NCBI RefSeq assembly: GCF_002831585.1
Contig: NZ_CP025113.1
Location: forward strand, 3,487,001-3,551,000
Length of the DNA stretch: 64,000 nt
From: Bradyrhizobium sp. SK17
GTDB lineage: Bacteria; Pseudomonadota; Alphaproteobacteria; Rhizobiales; Xanthobacteraceae
Direction: 5' to 3'
The notes beneath the pieces were generated by a model that was not told the origin of the DNA, ran no database searches, and saw nothing but the letters and a program-made list of their open reading frames with translations. Shown here one piece after another: positions 27,456-37,081 of the stretch (position 1 is its first letter; each line of letters opens with the position of its first letter). The position numbers and the translations under genes were made by a program.

Positions 27456-28421
27456 ATGCGTGGACATGCGGATATTCTGGTCAAGACACTGTCCGGATTG
27501 CTTGAGGTTCCCGCCGACCGGCTCGATGATGAGAGCGATCTGCTCTGTCTCGGGCTTGACTCGGTGCGTACCATGCGCGCCGCGAGCTTATTGCGGCGAG
27601 CCGGCATCGCTGTGAGATTCTCTGCACTGATAGGCAAGCGGACGCTGGCGGATTGGCGCCGTGAGTTGTCGGCTCTGTCCGCGCTTCCGACCCAGCCGCC
27701 GACGGGCGAGCCGGCCGAGCAGACCGGCAGCTTCGAGCTTGCCACCATGCAGCATGCTTTCTGGATCGGGCGCGGCGACGCTCAGCAATTCGGGGGCGTC
27801 ACCGCGCATTTCTATGCTGAGCTGGACGGCGAGGGTCTGGATCCGGAACGAGTGGCCCGGGCGGTCGATGCCCTGGTCCAGCGCCATCCGATGCTGCGCA
27901 TGCAGGTGGCGCCCGAAGGACGCCAGCGCGTGCTGGCGTCTCCGGGCCTTCCGGTGTTTCGCGTGCATGACCTGCGTGGGCTTGATGATTGCGAGTGCGC
28001 CCGGCAGCTCGAAGGCATGCGGCAGCGCTATTCACACCAGCGGCTTCGCGTCGAGCAGGGCGAGGTGATCATGATCGCGTTGTCGCGCCTGCCCGATGGT
28101 GGAGCGCGACTACATATCGATCTCGACATGATCGCGGGCGACGCCGTGAGCCTGCGCATCATCCTGCGGGAGCTCGCGTTCTTCTATCGACGGCCGGGCG
28201 ATATTTTGCCGCAGCTGGACCTCAGCTATGAGCAGTACCTCCAGCAAGCCGCGGGCAGCGCGCCGTCGAGCGTGAGCAGGCCCGGGCCTGGTGGCGGGCG
28301 CAGCTGGACGATCTGGCGCCGCCGCCCACGTTGCCGCTGCGAAGCACGACCGATAGCGCGACCCCGCCGCGGGTCGTGCGCCATCATCATTGGCTCGACC
28401 CGCACGCCAGCAGTCTCCTGA
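27456..28421 (+). CDS. salicylate NRPS 1, N-terminal piece (ArCP + first half of Cy1), frameshifted
   Basis: The ATG at 27456 has GGAG eight bases upstream. The piece starts with an aryl carrier domain whose phosphopantetheine serine lies in LGLDSVR (codon 27561-27563), as at the start of PchE and HMWP2. From 27732 it enters a heterocyclisation domain (FELATMQHAFWIGR) with the cyclisation motif Asp-x4-Asp as DMIAGDAVS. After QYLQQAAG the frame runs into non-homologous Pro/Arg-rich sequence and stops at 28421, while the natural continuation (QRAVEREQARAWWRAQLDDL) lies in the next frame. One missing G in GGG 28253-28255 explains this. The ArCP should receive salicylate from the ligase at 46177. 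Confidence 0.88.
   Translation: MRGHADILVKTLSGLLEVPADRLDDESDLLCLGLDSVRTMRAASLLRRAGIAVRFSALIGKRTLADWRRELSALSALPTQPPTGEPAEQTGSFELATMQHAFWIGRGDAQQFGGVTAHFYAELDGEGLDPERVARAVDALVQRHPMLRMQVAPEGRQRVLASPGLPVFRVHDLRGLDDCECARQLEGMRQRYSHQRLRVEQGEVIMIALSRLPDGGARLHIDLDMIAGDAVSLRIILRELAFFYRRPGDILPQLDLSYEQYLQQAAGSAPSSVSRPGPGGGRSWTIWRRRPRCRCEARPIARPRRGSCAIIIGSTRTPAVS
28253..28255 (+). other. apparent one-base deletion (frameshift) in NRPS 1
   Basis: Adding one G to this GGG run converts the two overlapping frames into a single continuous Cy domain: the reading becomes QQAAGQRAVEREQ, followed by ARAWWRAQLDDLAPPPTLPL. The two frames overlap only between 28232 and 28421, so the lesion must lie there. Either the strain carries a disabling mutation or a base was lost in sequencing or assembly. 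Confidence 0.8.
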
Positions 28422-31400
28422 ACCAGCTGTGCCGGCAAAACGGGGTGACCGTCACCGCGGCAATGACGACGCTGTTTGCGCAGACCGTCGGTCTTTGGAG
28501 CGGGGGCGATCCGTTCCTGCTCAATCTGCCGGTGTTTTCCCGGCAGGGCGACCACCCGGACGTCGATAGCCTGGTGGGCGACTTCTCCAGTTCGGTGCTG
28601 ATCAACGCTTGCCCGGATCGGCGTCCGTTCCTGGAACAGATCAGGGCGCAACAGCGGAGCCTGCATGAGGCCGTTGCACACGCGGAGTATGGTGGCGTTG
28701 AGGTGCTGCGCGACCTCGCCCGCCGCCAGCAAGGGCAGCAAGTGTTGGCGCCGGTGGTGTTCACCAGTGCGCTGGCGCTGGGAGATCTCTATGAACCCTC
28801 GGTGCGGGAGCAGTTCGGCGAACCGGTGTGGTCGATATCACAAGGACCGCAAGTCTGGCTCGACGCTCAGATTACGGAGTACAGCGGCGGGATCTTGCTG
28901 AACTGGGACGTCCGCGACGACGTTTTCATCGAAGGTGTCGTGGCCGCGATGTTCGCCTACTTCCGGGCGCAAATTGACCGGCTGCTTGAGGCCCCTGAAG
29001 CCTGGCATCTCCCGTTGCAGGAGCTTGCACCCGTTGCGCCGATCGAGCCGCAGCAGGTCCGTCGGCCGCCGGCGCCGGAGCCATTGTTCGCACGCTTCTT
29101 CGCGCAGGCCGCACACGCGCCCGACGCCGTCGCGCTGCTGTGGGGCGATGGCGATGCCATGAGCTACGGTGAACTCGCCGAACGGGCGCTGCGCGTCGCC
29201 GCATTCCTGCATGCGAACGATGTGCGGCCCGGCGATTCGGTCGCGATCACGATGCCGAAGGGATGGCAGCAGATTGCTGCGGCGCTCGGCGTGCTGGCGG
29301 CCGGCTGCACCTATGTGCCATGCGGGATCGACCTGCCACAGTTGCGACGCGATCAGATCTATCAGAGTGCGGACGTGCGGCTGGTGCTGGTCGCGACAAG
29401 TGGGCATGCGTCGGCGGTGCGGCCGGTCCACCAGTTTGCTGATGTTCTGCAATTCGCTCCCCTGGCGGGGCCGGTCGAAGTTCCGGTCGAGCAGGCGATG
29501 TACGTCATTTTCACGTCCGGCTCGACCGGCGTTCCCAAAGGCGTGGAGGTCTCACATCGCGCGGTGGCCAATACCATCGACGCCGTCAACCGCCGCTTCG
29601 GCGTCAACGCGAGCGATCGCACGCTGACGCTGTCCGAACTCGACTTCGATCTGTCGGCCTACGACATCTTTGCCTTCCTGGCCTATGGTGGCAGTGTCGT
29701 CGTGGTAGACGAGATGCAGCGGCGCGATGCCCGCGCCTGGCTGCAACTGATCCGGCAGCGCCATGTCAACGTGATCAGCTGCGTGCCGGCCCTGCTCGAC
29801 ATGCTGCTGATGGCCAACGGGGGTGAACCCTTGGCCGGCTTGCGTCTCGTGATGCTGGGTGGCGATCGGATCTTGCCCGACCTGGCACAACAATGGTGGC
29901 GGGTCACGAACGACGCTCCGTTCGTCGGGCTCGGAGGCATGACCGAGGCGGCGATCCATTCGACCTGTCATCAGCTCGATCCCGACGAGGTCGGCTGGAG
30001 TGTGGTGCCTTATGGGCATCCCCTCGACAACATGTCCTGCCGTGTCGTCGATCGTCACGGCCGCGATTGCCCGGTCGGGGTCGCAGGCGAGTTGTGGGTC
30101 AGCGGCCCCGGAGTTGCGATCGGATATCGCGGGGATCCCGAACGGACCGCTGACAAGTTCGTCACCTACGGGGGACGGCGCTGGTATCGCAGCGGCGATC
30201 ATGTGCGCTACCGAAAGGACGCCATCATCGAGTTTCTCGGACGTGCGGACAATCAGGTCAAGATCCGCGGCCATCGGATCGAGCTCGGCGAGGTCGAGGC
30301 GGTGTTGTCGCTTCACCCGGCGGTCGAGCAAGTCCTCGTCGTTGTGGTCGCACCGGTGGCGCGCCAGCTCAGCGCGTTGGTGGTTCTACGAAGCGACATC
30401 GATATCGCTGAGCTACGCCAATGGGCTGCGGCCAGGCTGCCGAAATATGCCGTACCGGAACACTATCAGCAGGTGCCGCAGTTTCCGCTGACCGCCAACG
30501 GCAAAATCGACCGAAAGAACCTCATCCAGCAGGCCGAACGGAAGCTTCGATCCGAAGCGCATCCGCGACGGGCGCCGGTCGGCGAGATCGAGCGGCTGGT
30601 CAGCGGCGTCTGGCAATCGTTGTTGGCAACGCCTGATGTCGGTCGCGACGACAACTTCTTCGTTCTCGGCGGCGACAGCCTGATCGCAACGCGGCTGATG
30701 GCGGAACTGCGTCGGCGAGGGCTGGACGGGCAATTGGCGGATCTGTTCGCGAAGCCGGAACTCGCCGCGTTCTGCGCCACGTTGCAACGGCGAGCGGGTG
30801 CCAAGGAGACCGTCATTCATGCCGATCCGGCGCAACGCTTCCAGCCATTCGCGCTGACGGACATCCAGCGAGCGTTCTGGATCGGGCGTTCGCCGCAAAT
30901 GCCGCTCGGTGGGGTCGGCTCGCATTTCTATATCGAGCTCGACGGAACGAATCTCGACATCAAGCGGCTGGAAAGCTGCTGGCGAACCTTGGTCGGCCGT
31001 CACGACATGCTGCGCGCCGTGGTGACGGAGCAGGGCCAGCAGCGCGTACTGGAAACCGTTCCTGCCTACAAGATTCGTCAGCATCAACTGTCCGCGGAAG
31101 CTGCGGAGACGCGACTCGAGGAGTTGCGGCATGCGCTATCGCATGCGTGTTACGACGTCACTCAATGGCCGTTGTTCGACGTCCAGGTTGCGGAATATCC
31201 GGTCGGCGAACAAATCCGTTCGCGGATTTTCGTCAGCCTCGACAGTCTGATGCTGGACGGACGCAGCATCATGGTCCTGTTCACCGAATGGGACCAGCTG
31301 TACAGCAACGGCAGAACCGTGGAGTTGGCCTCGAAGCTCCGCTTCCGTGACTACGTCGCTCAGCACCGACCGGATCCGCAGCGCGTCGATCGCGCACAGC

Positions 31401-34400
31401 GCTTCTGGCAGGCGCGGATCGCCGAGCTGCCGGAGGCGCCGGCGCTGCCGCTGCGGGCGGCGCCGGAAACGCTCCGACAGCCGCGATTTCGACGTCTCAG
31501 CGAGACGCTGGATGCATCCTGCTGGCAACGCTTCAGGCAGCGTGCCCGGCAGCATGGCGTCACGCCAAGCGTCGCGCTGGCGGCGGCCTATGGCGAGGTG
31601 CTCGGCTATTGGAGCAATCAACCGTCGGTGGCGATCAACCTGACACTGTTTGATCGTCCCCGCTGCCACGATGAAATCGACCGCGTCGTCGGTGATTTCG
31701 CGTCGATCCTGTTGCTCGGCTATGAGGCCAGCGGGGGCATGAATTTCGTCGACGCTGCGCTGCGGCTGCAGCGCCAGGAAGGCGAGGGGCTCTCGCACCG
31801 GGATGTGTCGGGCGTGTGGGTGCTGCGCGAACTGGCGCGATGCAAGGGCGAGCCGATGGCCACGATGCCCGTGGTCTTCACCAGCGTGCTCGGCCTGCCA
31901 AACGATGCCTCGCTCGATCTGTCGCCGACCTTTCCGCGCCAGGTCTATGCCCTGACGCAGACGCCGCAGGTCTGGCTCGATGCCAAGGTTTCGGAATCTC
32001 GCGACTGTCTCGTGCTTGATTGGGACGGCGTCGACGAACTCTTCGCGCCTGGTGTTCTTGATGACATGTTTGCCGCCTATGTCGGGCTGGTCCGGCGGCT
32101 GGCGGACGAACATTGGGCTCATCCGGTGCTGCTTGCGCCGCCGGCTGCGCACCAGGAAATCCGACATGACGTCAACAGCACGGTCCATGTCTGGCCCGAT
32201 ACCCGGCCGTTGTATTTGAGGTTCTTTGCCCAGGCGGAGCAGACGCCCGCGGCGCCTGCGCTGATCTGCGCCGATCGGATGATCGACTATCAAACCTTGG
32301 CCGACCAGGCGCTGCGGGTCGCGGGCTATCTCGCTGCGTACGGCATCAAGCCGGGAGACCGCGTGGCGATCACTCATGCCAAGGGCGCCGACCAAGTGGT
32401 CGCAGTGCTCGGCGTCTTGGCGGCGGGCGGGTGCTATGTGCCATCCGGCATTGATCTGCCGATGGCGCGCCGGGAGATCGTGTACGGCTCAGCCGGCGTC
32501 CGCCTGGTGCTGACGGATGACGTTAGTCGCGAGCGGCTGGACTGGCCGGTCGCAACGCCTGTGGTGCCGCTTTCCGTGGCGTTGGGCGGACCGGCTTTAC
32601 CGGCGGCGGTCGTGCAGCCGCCCGAAGCGATCAAATATATCATCTTCACCTCGGGCTCGACCGGTGTGCCGAAAGGCGTCGAGGTCAGCCACGCCGCCGT
32701 GGCCAACACGATCGATGCCGTCGACCGGTTGTTCGCCATCCGCCCTGAAGACCGGACCATCGCGCTCTCGGCACTCGATTTCGATCTATCGGCCTATGAC
32801 TTGTTTGCGTTTCTCAGCCTCGGTGCTTCCGTTGTGATGATCTCGGAGGCGGAGCGCCGCGACGCCGCAGCCTGGGTCACGCTCATCAACCGGTGGGAAG
32901 TCACGGTGATCAGCGCGGTGCCGGCGCTGGTCGAGATGATCACGATAGCCGCCGACCGGGTCGGCCTTCCGGCGGGACTTCGTCTCGTGATGGTCGGCGG
33001 TGATCGCGTGGTACGGTCGCTGCCGGACGGACTATGGCGCCGTGCGCCGCAAGCGCGTTTCGCGGCGCTGGGCGGCATGACGGAAGCCGCCATCCATTCG
33101 ACATGTCACGAGGTGACGCGGCAGGATCCGCAATGGGCCTGTGCGCCCTACGGCCGCCCGCTGGCGAATATGCGTTGCCGGGTGGTGGACGGCTTCGGGC
33201 GCGATTGCCCGAACTGGGTCAAGGGCGAACTATGGGTCGCAGGCGCCGGTGTGGCGCAAGGCTATCACGGCGATGCGGCCCGGACACAAGAGAAGTTCGT
33301 CGAACGGGATGGCGAGCGCTGGTACCGCACCGGTGACGTTGCGCGCTATCATCCGGCCGGCATTCTTGAATTCCTGGGCCGCGCCGACAATCAGGTAAAA
33401 ATCCGTGGGCATCGTATCGAACTCGCTGAAGTGGAGGGCGCCCTGGTCGGCCATCCGCAGATCGATGCGGCTGCGGCGGTGTTGCTGAAAGGGGCCGCCG
33501 CCAAGCTCGGCGCTGCCGTCATCGCCACGGAGTCGCTCGATCTGGCGAAGGTCAGGACCGCATTGCAGGCGACTCTCCCGGACTATGAAGTGCCGGAGTA
33601 TCTGCTCCAGCTCGAGCGCTTTCCGCTCACGGCCAATGGCAAGATCGATCGTGGGGCCATTGCCGCTCAGCTCGCCGTGGTCGCTGCGGGCGGCGGCGGA
33701 GCGCAACGGCGGCGCCCCACCGGAATCGTCGAGGGATTGGTCGCCGATCTCTGGTCCGAATTGCTGGGGCACGCCGAAGTCGGAGCGGACGACAACTTTT
33801 TCGCGCTCGGTGGCGACAGCCTGATCGCGACCCGCCTGATGACGCGCTTGCAGGGACGGGGCTATCGCGGTGCGCTGGCAGCACTGTTCACGCAACCGCA
33901 GCTCGGCGATTTCGCGGCGACCCTGGTGGCCGATCAGCGGCCGGCGGCATCCGCGATTGTCGCCGACCCCGCATCGCGCCATCTGCCGTTTCCGTTGACC
34001 GATGTGCAGCAGGCCTACTGGCTGGGGCGGCGCGAAGACTTCGAACTGGGCGGCATCGCTGCCCAATGCTACGTCGAGTATGACCTGGAGAACCTCGACG
34101 TCGCCCGGCTCGAGCAGGCGTGGTCGACGCTCGTCGAGCGGCACGACATGTTGCGTTGTGTCATCGACGACAGTGGCCGGCAGCGCGTGCTGCCGCCCAA
34201 ACCCGGCAGCCACATTCATCTCCACGATCTGCATGCCGTGGCCGACCAGCCTGCCGAGCTTGCATCGCTGCGCGACCAACTGTCCCGCCAGACGAGGGAC
34301 ATTGCGACCGGCGGCCTGGTCGACATTCATGTGATCCGTCATGGCGAAGGGCGGAGCCGACTTGCCGTGCTGTTCGACAATCTCGTGGTGGACGGCTTGA

Positions 34401-37081
34401 GCATGCTGACGCTACTCACGGAATTGTTCCAGCTTTATGATCGGCCGGATCAGGTGTTGCCGACGATCGGCATTGGTTTCCGCGACTACGTCTGCGCGCG
34501 CGCGCGGACCGGGGTGTCCGAGCGGGCCCTCGGGTACTGGCGCGAGCGTCTCGCGGCCCTGCCGCCGGCGCCGGCGTTGCCGACCCGGGCGGACCCGTCG
34601 ACGCTGTCGCGGCCACGCTTCGCTCGCGCGGAGGCGCGGCTTGCGCCCGAGCTGTGGTCGCGGCTGACCGGAAAAGCGCGAGACGCCGGTATCACGCCGT
34701 CGGTGATGCTGCTGACCTGCTTCAGCGAAATCCTGAGCCGCTGGAGCGGACAGTCCGAACTGGTGGTCAATTTGACGCTGTTCGATCGTCCTGAACTCCA
34801 CCCGGACATCAATCGTGTGGTCGGCGACTTCACGTCCCTGATCCTGGCGGCCTATCGGGCCGAAACCGGAGAAAGTTGGCTGGCGCGCGCGGAACGCCTG
34901 CAAGCGCAGATCTGGCGGGATCTCGATCACCAGGAAGTCTCTGCCGTACGCGTGCTTCGCGAACTCGCGGGTCGCAACGGCGCCGAGGTCCGGCCGGTGC
35001 CAGTGGTGTTCACCAGCATGCTGGGTGTCTCCGATACGCTTGCCAAGGCGACCCGCTGGCCCGACTTCACCAGTTCGCAGACCCCGCAAGTGTGGCTCGA
35101 TCATCAGGCGATCGATCTCGCCGACGGGCTGCTGTTGAGCTGGGACTACGTCGAAGAGCTGTTCCCTGAGGGCATGGTCGCGGACATGTTCGACAGCTAT
35201 CTCGCACTGCTGCATCAACTGATCGACGCCGACTGGCGGCAACCGTTCCAGCGCGCGTTGCCCGCGCGGCAGCGCGCGGAGCGTGATCGCGTCAACGCCA
35301 CCGCAGCTCGGTCGCCGGCCGAAGCGTTGCACGCGGCGTTCTTCCGGCAGGCCGAGGTGATGCCGGAACGTCGGGCGTTATGGACGCAGCAGAGCGGCGA
35401 GATCAGCTATGGCGCGCTGGCGCGCCAGACCTTGAGTATTGCGGCCTATCTGCAACGCCAGGGCGTCCGGCCGGGCGACAACGTTGGAATCAGCTGCCGG
35501 CGCGGCGCCGGCCAGGTTGCTGCGGTGCTGGGTGTGCTGGCGGCGGGCGCTGCGTATGTTCCGATCAATCCCGCGCATCCGCTTCGGCGGCAGGCGTTGA
35601 TGTGTACAAAGGCCGGCATCCCGTTCGTGCTCGCCGATCACGCGCCGGCGCTTCCGCCGTCGATAAGGCTCGGCGTGCTGTCGGAGGCGCTCGATACCGC
35701 GCCGCTGGCACAGCCCTGCGGACCGGCGGGCGCCGATGCGTTGGCCTACATCATCTTCACCTCGGGTTCGACCGGAGAGCCGAAGGGCGTCGAGATCGAG
35801 CATCGCAGCGCCGTCAACACGGTTGACGACATCTGTCAACGATTCGCAGTCGACACGCAGGATGTTGTTCTCGGCGTATCGGCGCTCGACTTCGATCTTT
35901 CGGTTTTCGATCTGTTCGGCACGCTCGGACGCGGCGCGACGCTGGTGCTGACCGCGGATGACGAGCGGCGTGATGCCGATCGCTGGCTGGAGCTGATGGC
36001 CGAGCACGGCATCACGCTGTGGAACAGCGTGCCGGCGTTGTTGGAGATGACGCTGACGATGGCTGCGGCGCGCAAGATCGCGCTCCCGGCATTGCGTCTG
36101 GCGCTATTGTCGGGAGACTGGGTTGCGCCCGATATTGCTGCCCGGCTTGCCGCCACAGCGCCGCAAGCGCAGGTCATCGCCATGGGTGGCGCAACCGAGG
36201 CGTCGATCTGGTCGAATGCGTGGCCGGTTGGTACGCCGCCGCTCGATGGTTGGGGGTCGGTGCCGTACGGTCTGCCGTTGCGCAACCAGGCCTTCCGTGT
36301 GGTCGACGCGCTGGGCGACGATGCGCCCGATTGGGTGCCTGGCGAGTTGTGGATCGGCGGCGCGGGGGTCGCGCGCGGTTACTGCGGCGCGCCGGATCTC
36401 ACCGCGGCGCAATTCAGCGGCAGCCATCCGCAGCGCTGGTATCGCACCGGCGATCTCGGGCGCTACCGCCCCGATGGCGTGCTGGAGTTTCTCGGCCGTC
36501 GCGACGGCCAGATCAAGCTGCACGGGCATCGCATCGAGCTTGGCGAGATCGAGCAGGTCCTGCAACAGCACGACAGGGTCCGCCGCGCGGTTGCCGTCGT
36601 CGACGGCAAGGGCGAGGCTGCGCGCCTGCTGGCGTTCGTCGAGTTGCACGTGGCATCCGATTGCGCCGGCCTGCGGGACTTTCTGCGCGAGCGCCTTCCT
36701 GCCTATGCCGTTCCGGCGGAGATCGTGCCGCTGACGGCCTGGCCGCTGAATGCCAACGGCAAGATCGATCGCCGCCGCCTCGCCGAGCTTCGCCCGCAAC
36801 GACCCGAACAAGCGCTGCCGGTTGACGACGCCCGTGAGCAGGAGATCGCGCGGCTCTGGCACGAACTGCTGGAAGTCAGACCGCGTGCACGCACCGACAG
36901 TTTCTTCGCGCTGGGCGGCAACTCGCTGCTCGGTACGCGTCTGGTCGCGCGGCTCTCCGAATCCTACGGCATCAAACTGACGCTGCGCGAGTTCTTTGCC
37001 GACGCCACGCTCGCTGGTCTGTCGACATCGATCGCCGGCCACCTGGCCGCGGCGGCGCGCATGGAGGAAGGATCACTATGA
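28331..37081 (+). CDS. salicylate NRPS 1, main piece: Cy1(C-half)-A1-PCP1-Cy2-A2-PCP2-Cy3-A3-PCP3
   Basis: The frame opens at 28232, and the TTG at 28331 is only its first start-like codon, not a real initiation site. Nucleotide map: Cy1 end to about 29050; A1 29075-30530; PCP1 serine 30677; Cy2 from 30839 with DSLMLDGRS; A2 32210-33650; PCP2 serine 33818; Cy3 from 33980 with DNLVVDGLS; A3 35330-36800; PCP3 serine 36923. A-domain pocket residues read by eye are A1 and A2 D-L-Y-S-M-G-L-I-H (alike, Thr-like) and A3 D-L-Y-N-L-S-M-I-W (Cys-like). All three keep the A10 lysine (NGKIDR). No epimerase insert is seen. It overlaps NRPS 2 by 4 bases. Confidence 0.92.
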   Translation: MPLRSTTDSATPPRVVRHHHWLDPHASSLLNQLCRQNGVTVTAAMTTLFAQTVGLWSGGDPFLLNLPVFSRQGDHPDVDSLVGDFSSSVLINACPDRRPFLEQIRAQQRSLHEAVAHAEYGGVEVLRDLARRQQGQQVLAPVVFTSALALGDLYEPSVREQFGEPVWSISQGPQVWLDAQITEYSGGILLNWDVRDDVFIEGVVAAMFAYFRAQIDRLLEAPEAWHLPLQELAPVAPIEPQQVRRPPAPEPLFARFFAQAAHAPDAVALLWGDGDAMSYGELAERALRVAAFLHANDVRPGDSVAITMPKGWQQIAAALGVLAAGCTYVPCGIDLPQLRRDQIYQSADVRLVLVATSGHASAVRPVHQFADVLQFAPLAGPVEVPVEQAMYVIFTSGSTGVPKGVEVSHRAVANTIDAVNRRFGVNASDRTLTLSELDFDLSAYDIFAFLAYGGSVVVVDEMQRRDARAWLQLIRQRHVNVISCVPALLDMLLMANGGEPLAGLRLVMLGGDRILPDLAQQWWRVTNDAPFVGLGGMTEAAIHSTCHQLDPDEVGWSVVPYGHPLDNMSCRVVDRHGRDCPVGVAGELWVSGPGVAIGYRGDPERTADKFVTYGGRRWYRSGDHVRYRKDAIIEFLGRADNQVKIRGHRIELGEVEAVLSLHPAVEQVLVVVVAPVARQLSALVVLRSDIDIAELRQWAAARLPKYAVPEHYQQVPQFPLTANGKIDRKNLIQQAERKLRSEAHPRRAPVGEIERLVSGVWQSLLATPDVGRDDNFFVLGGDSLIATRLMAELRRRGLDGQLADLFAKPELAAFCATLQRRAGAKETVIHADPAQRFQPFALTDIQRAFWIGRSPQMPLGGVGSHFYIELDGTNLDIKRLESCWRTLVGRHDMLRAVVTEQGQQRVLETVPAYKIRQHQLSAEAAETRLEELRHALSHACYDVTQWPLFDVQVAEYPVGEQIRSRIFVSLDSLMLDGRSIMVLFTEWDQLYSNGRTVELASKLRFRDYVAQHRPDPQRVDRAQRFWQARIAELPEAPALPLRAAPETLRQPRFRRLSETLDASCWQRFRQRARQHGVTPSVALAAAYGEVLGYWSNQPSVAINLTLFDRPRCHDEIDRVVGDFASILLLGYEASGGMNFVDAALRLQRQEGEGLSHRDVSGVWVLRELARCKGEPMATMPVVFTSVLGLPNDASLDLSPTFPRQVYALTQTPQVWLDAKVSESRDCLVLDWDGVDELFAPGVLDDMFAAYVGLVRRLADEHWAHPVLLAPPAAHQEIRHDVNSTVHVWPDTRPLYLRFFAQAEQTPAAPALICADRMIDYQTLADQALRVAGYLAAYGIKPGDRVAITHAKGADQVVAVLGVLAAGGCYVPSGIDLPMARREIVYGSAGVRLVLTDDVSRERLDWPVATPVVPLSVALGGPALPAAVVQPPEAIKYIIFTSGSTGVPKGVEVSHAAVANTIDAVDRLFAIRPEDRTIALSALDFDLSAYDLFAFLSLGASVVMISEAERRDAAAWVTLINRWEVTVISAVPALVEMITIAADRVGLPAGLRLVMVGGDRVVRSLPDGLWRRAPQARFAALGGMTEAAIHSTCHEVTRQDPQWACAPYGRPLANMRCRVVDGFGRDCPNWVKGELWVAGAGVAQGYHGDAARTQEKFVERDGERWYRTGDVARYHPAGILEFLGRADNQVKIRGHRIELAEVEGALVGHPQIDAAAAVLLKGAAAKLGAAVIATESLDLAKVRTALQATLPDYEVPEYLLQLERFPLTANGKIDRGAIAAQLAVVAAGGGGAQRRRPTGIVEGLVADLWSELLGHAEVGADDNFFALGGDSLIATRLMTRLQGRGYRGALAALFTQPQLGDFAATLVADQRPAASAIVADPASRHLPFPLTDVQQAYWLGRREDFELGGIAAQCYVEYDLENLDVARLEQAWSTLVERHDMLRCVIDDSGRQRVLPPKPGSHIHLHDLHAVADQPAELASLRDQLSRQTRDIATGGLVDIHVIRHGEGRSRLAVLFDNLVVDGLSMLTLLTELFQLYDRPDQVLPTIGIGFRDYVCARARTGVSERALGYWRERLAALPPAPALPTRADPSTLSRPRFARAEARLAPELWSRLTGKARDAGITPSVMLLTCFSEILSRWSGQSELVVNLTLFDRPELHPDINRVVGDFTSLILAAYRAETGESWLARAERLQAQIWRDLDHQEVSAVRVLRELAGRNGAEVRPVPVVFTSMLGVSDTLAKATRWPDFTSSQTPQVWLDHQAIDLADGLLLSWDYVEELFPEGMVADMFDSYLALLHQLIDADWRQPFQRALPARQRAERDRVNATAARSPAEALHAAFFRQAEVMPERRALWTQQSGEISYGALARQTLSIAAYLQRQGVRPGDNVGISCRRGAGQVAAVLGVLAAGAAYVPINPAHPLRRQALMCTKAGIPFVLADHAPALPPSIRLGVLSEALDTAPLAQPCGPAGADALAYIIFTSGSTGEPKGVEIEHRSAVNTVDDICQRFAVDTQDVVLGVSALDFDLSVFDLFGTLGRGATLVLTADDERRDADRWLELMAEHGITLWNSVPALLEMTLTMAAARKIALPALRLALLSGDWVAPDIAARLAATAPQAQVIAMGGATEASIWSNAWPVGTPPLDGWGSVPYGLPLRNQAFRVVDALGDDAPDWVPGELWIGGAGVARGYCGAPDLTAAQFSGSHPQRWYRTGDLGRYRPDGVLEFLGRRDGQIKLHGHRIELGEIEQVLQQHDRVRRAVAVVDGKGEAARLLAFVELHVASDCAGLRDFLRERLPAYAVPAEIVPLTAWPLNANGKIDRRRLAELRPQRPEQALPVDDAREQEIARLWHELLEVRPRARTDSFFALGGNSLLGTRLVARLSESYGIKLTLREFFADATLAGLSTSIAGHLAAAARMEEGSL

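Noticed and set aside
28331..28420. independent start of a second NRPS gene at TTG 28331
   Set aside because: The point lies in the middle of a Cy domain and homology continues upstream in the same frame; it is the product of a frameshift rather than a separate gene.
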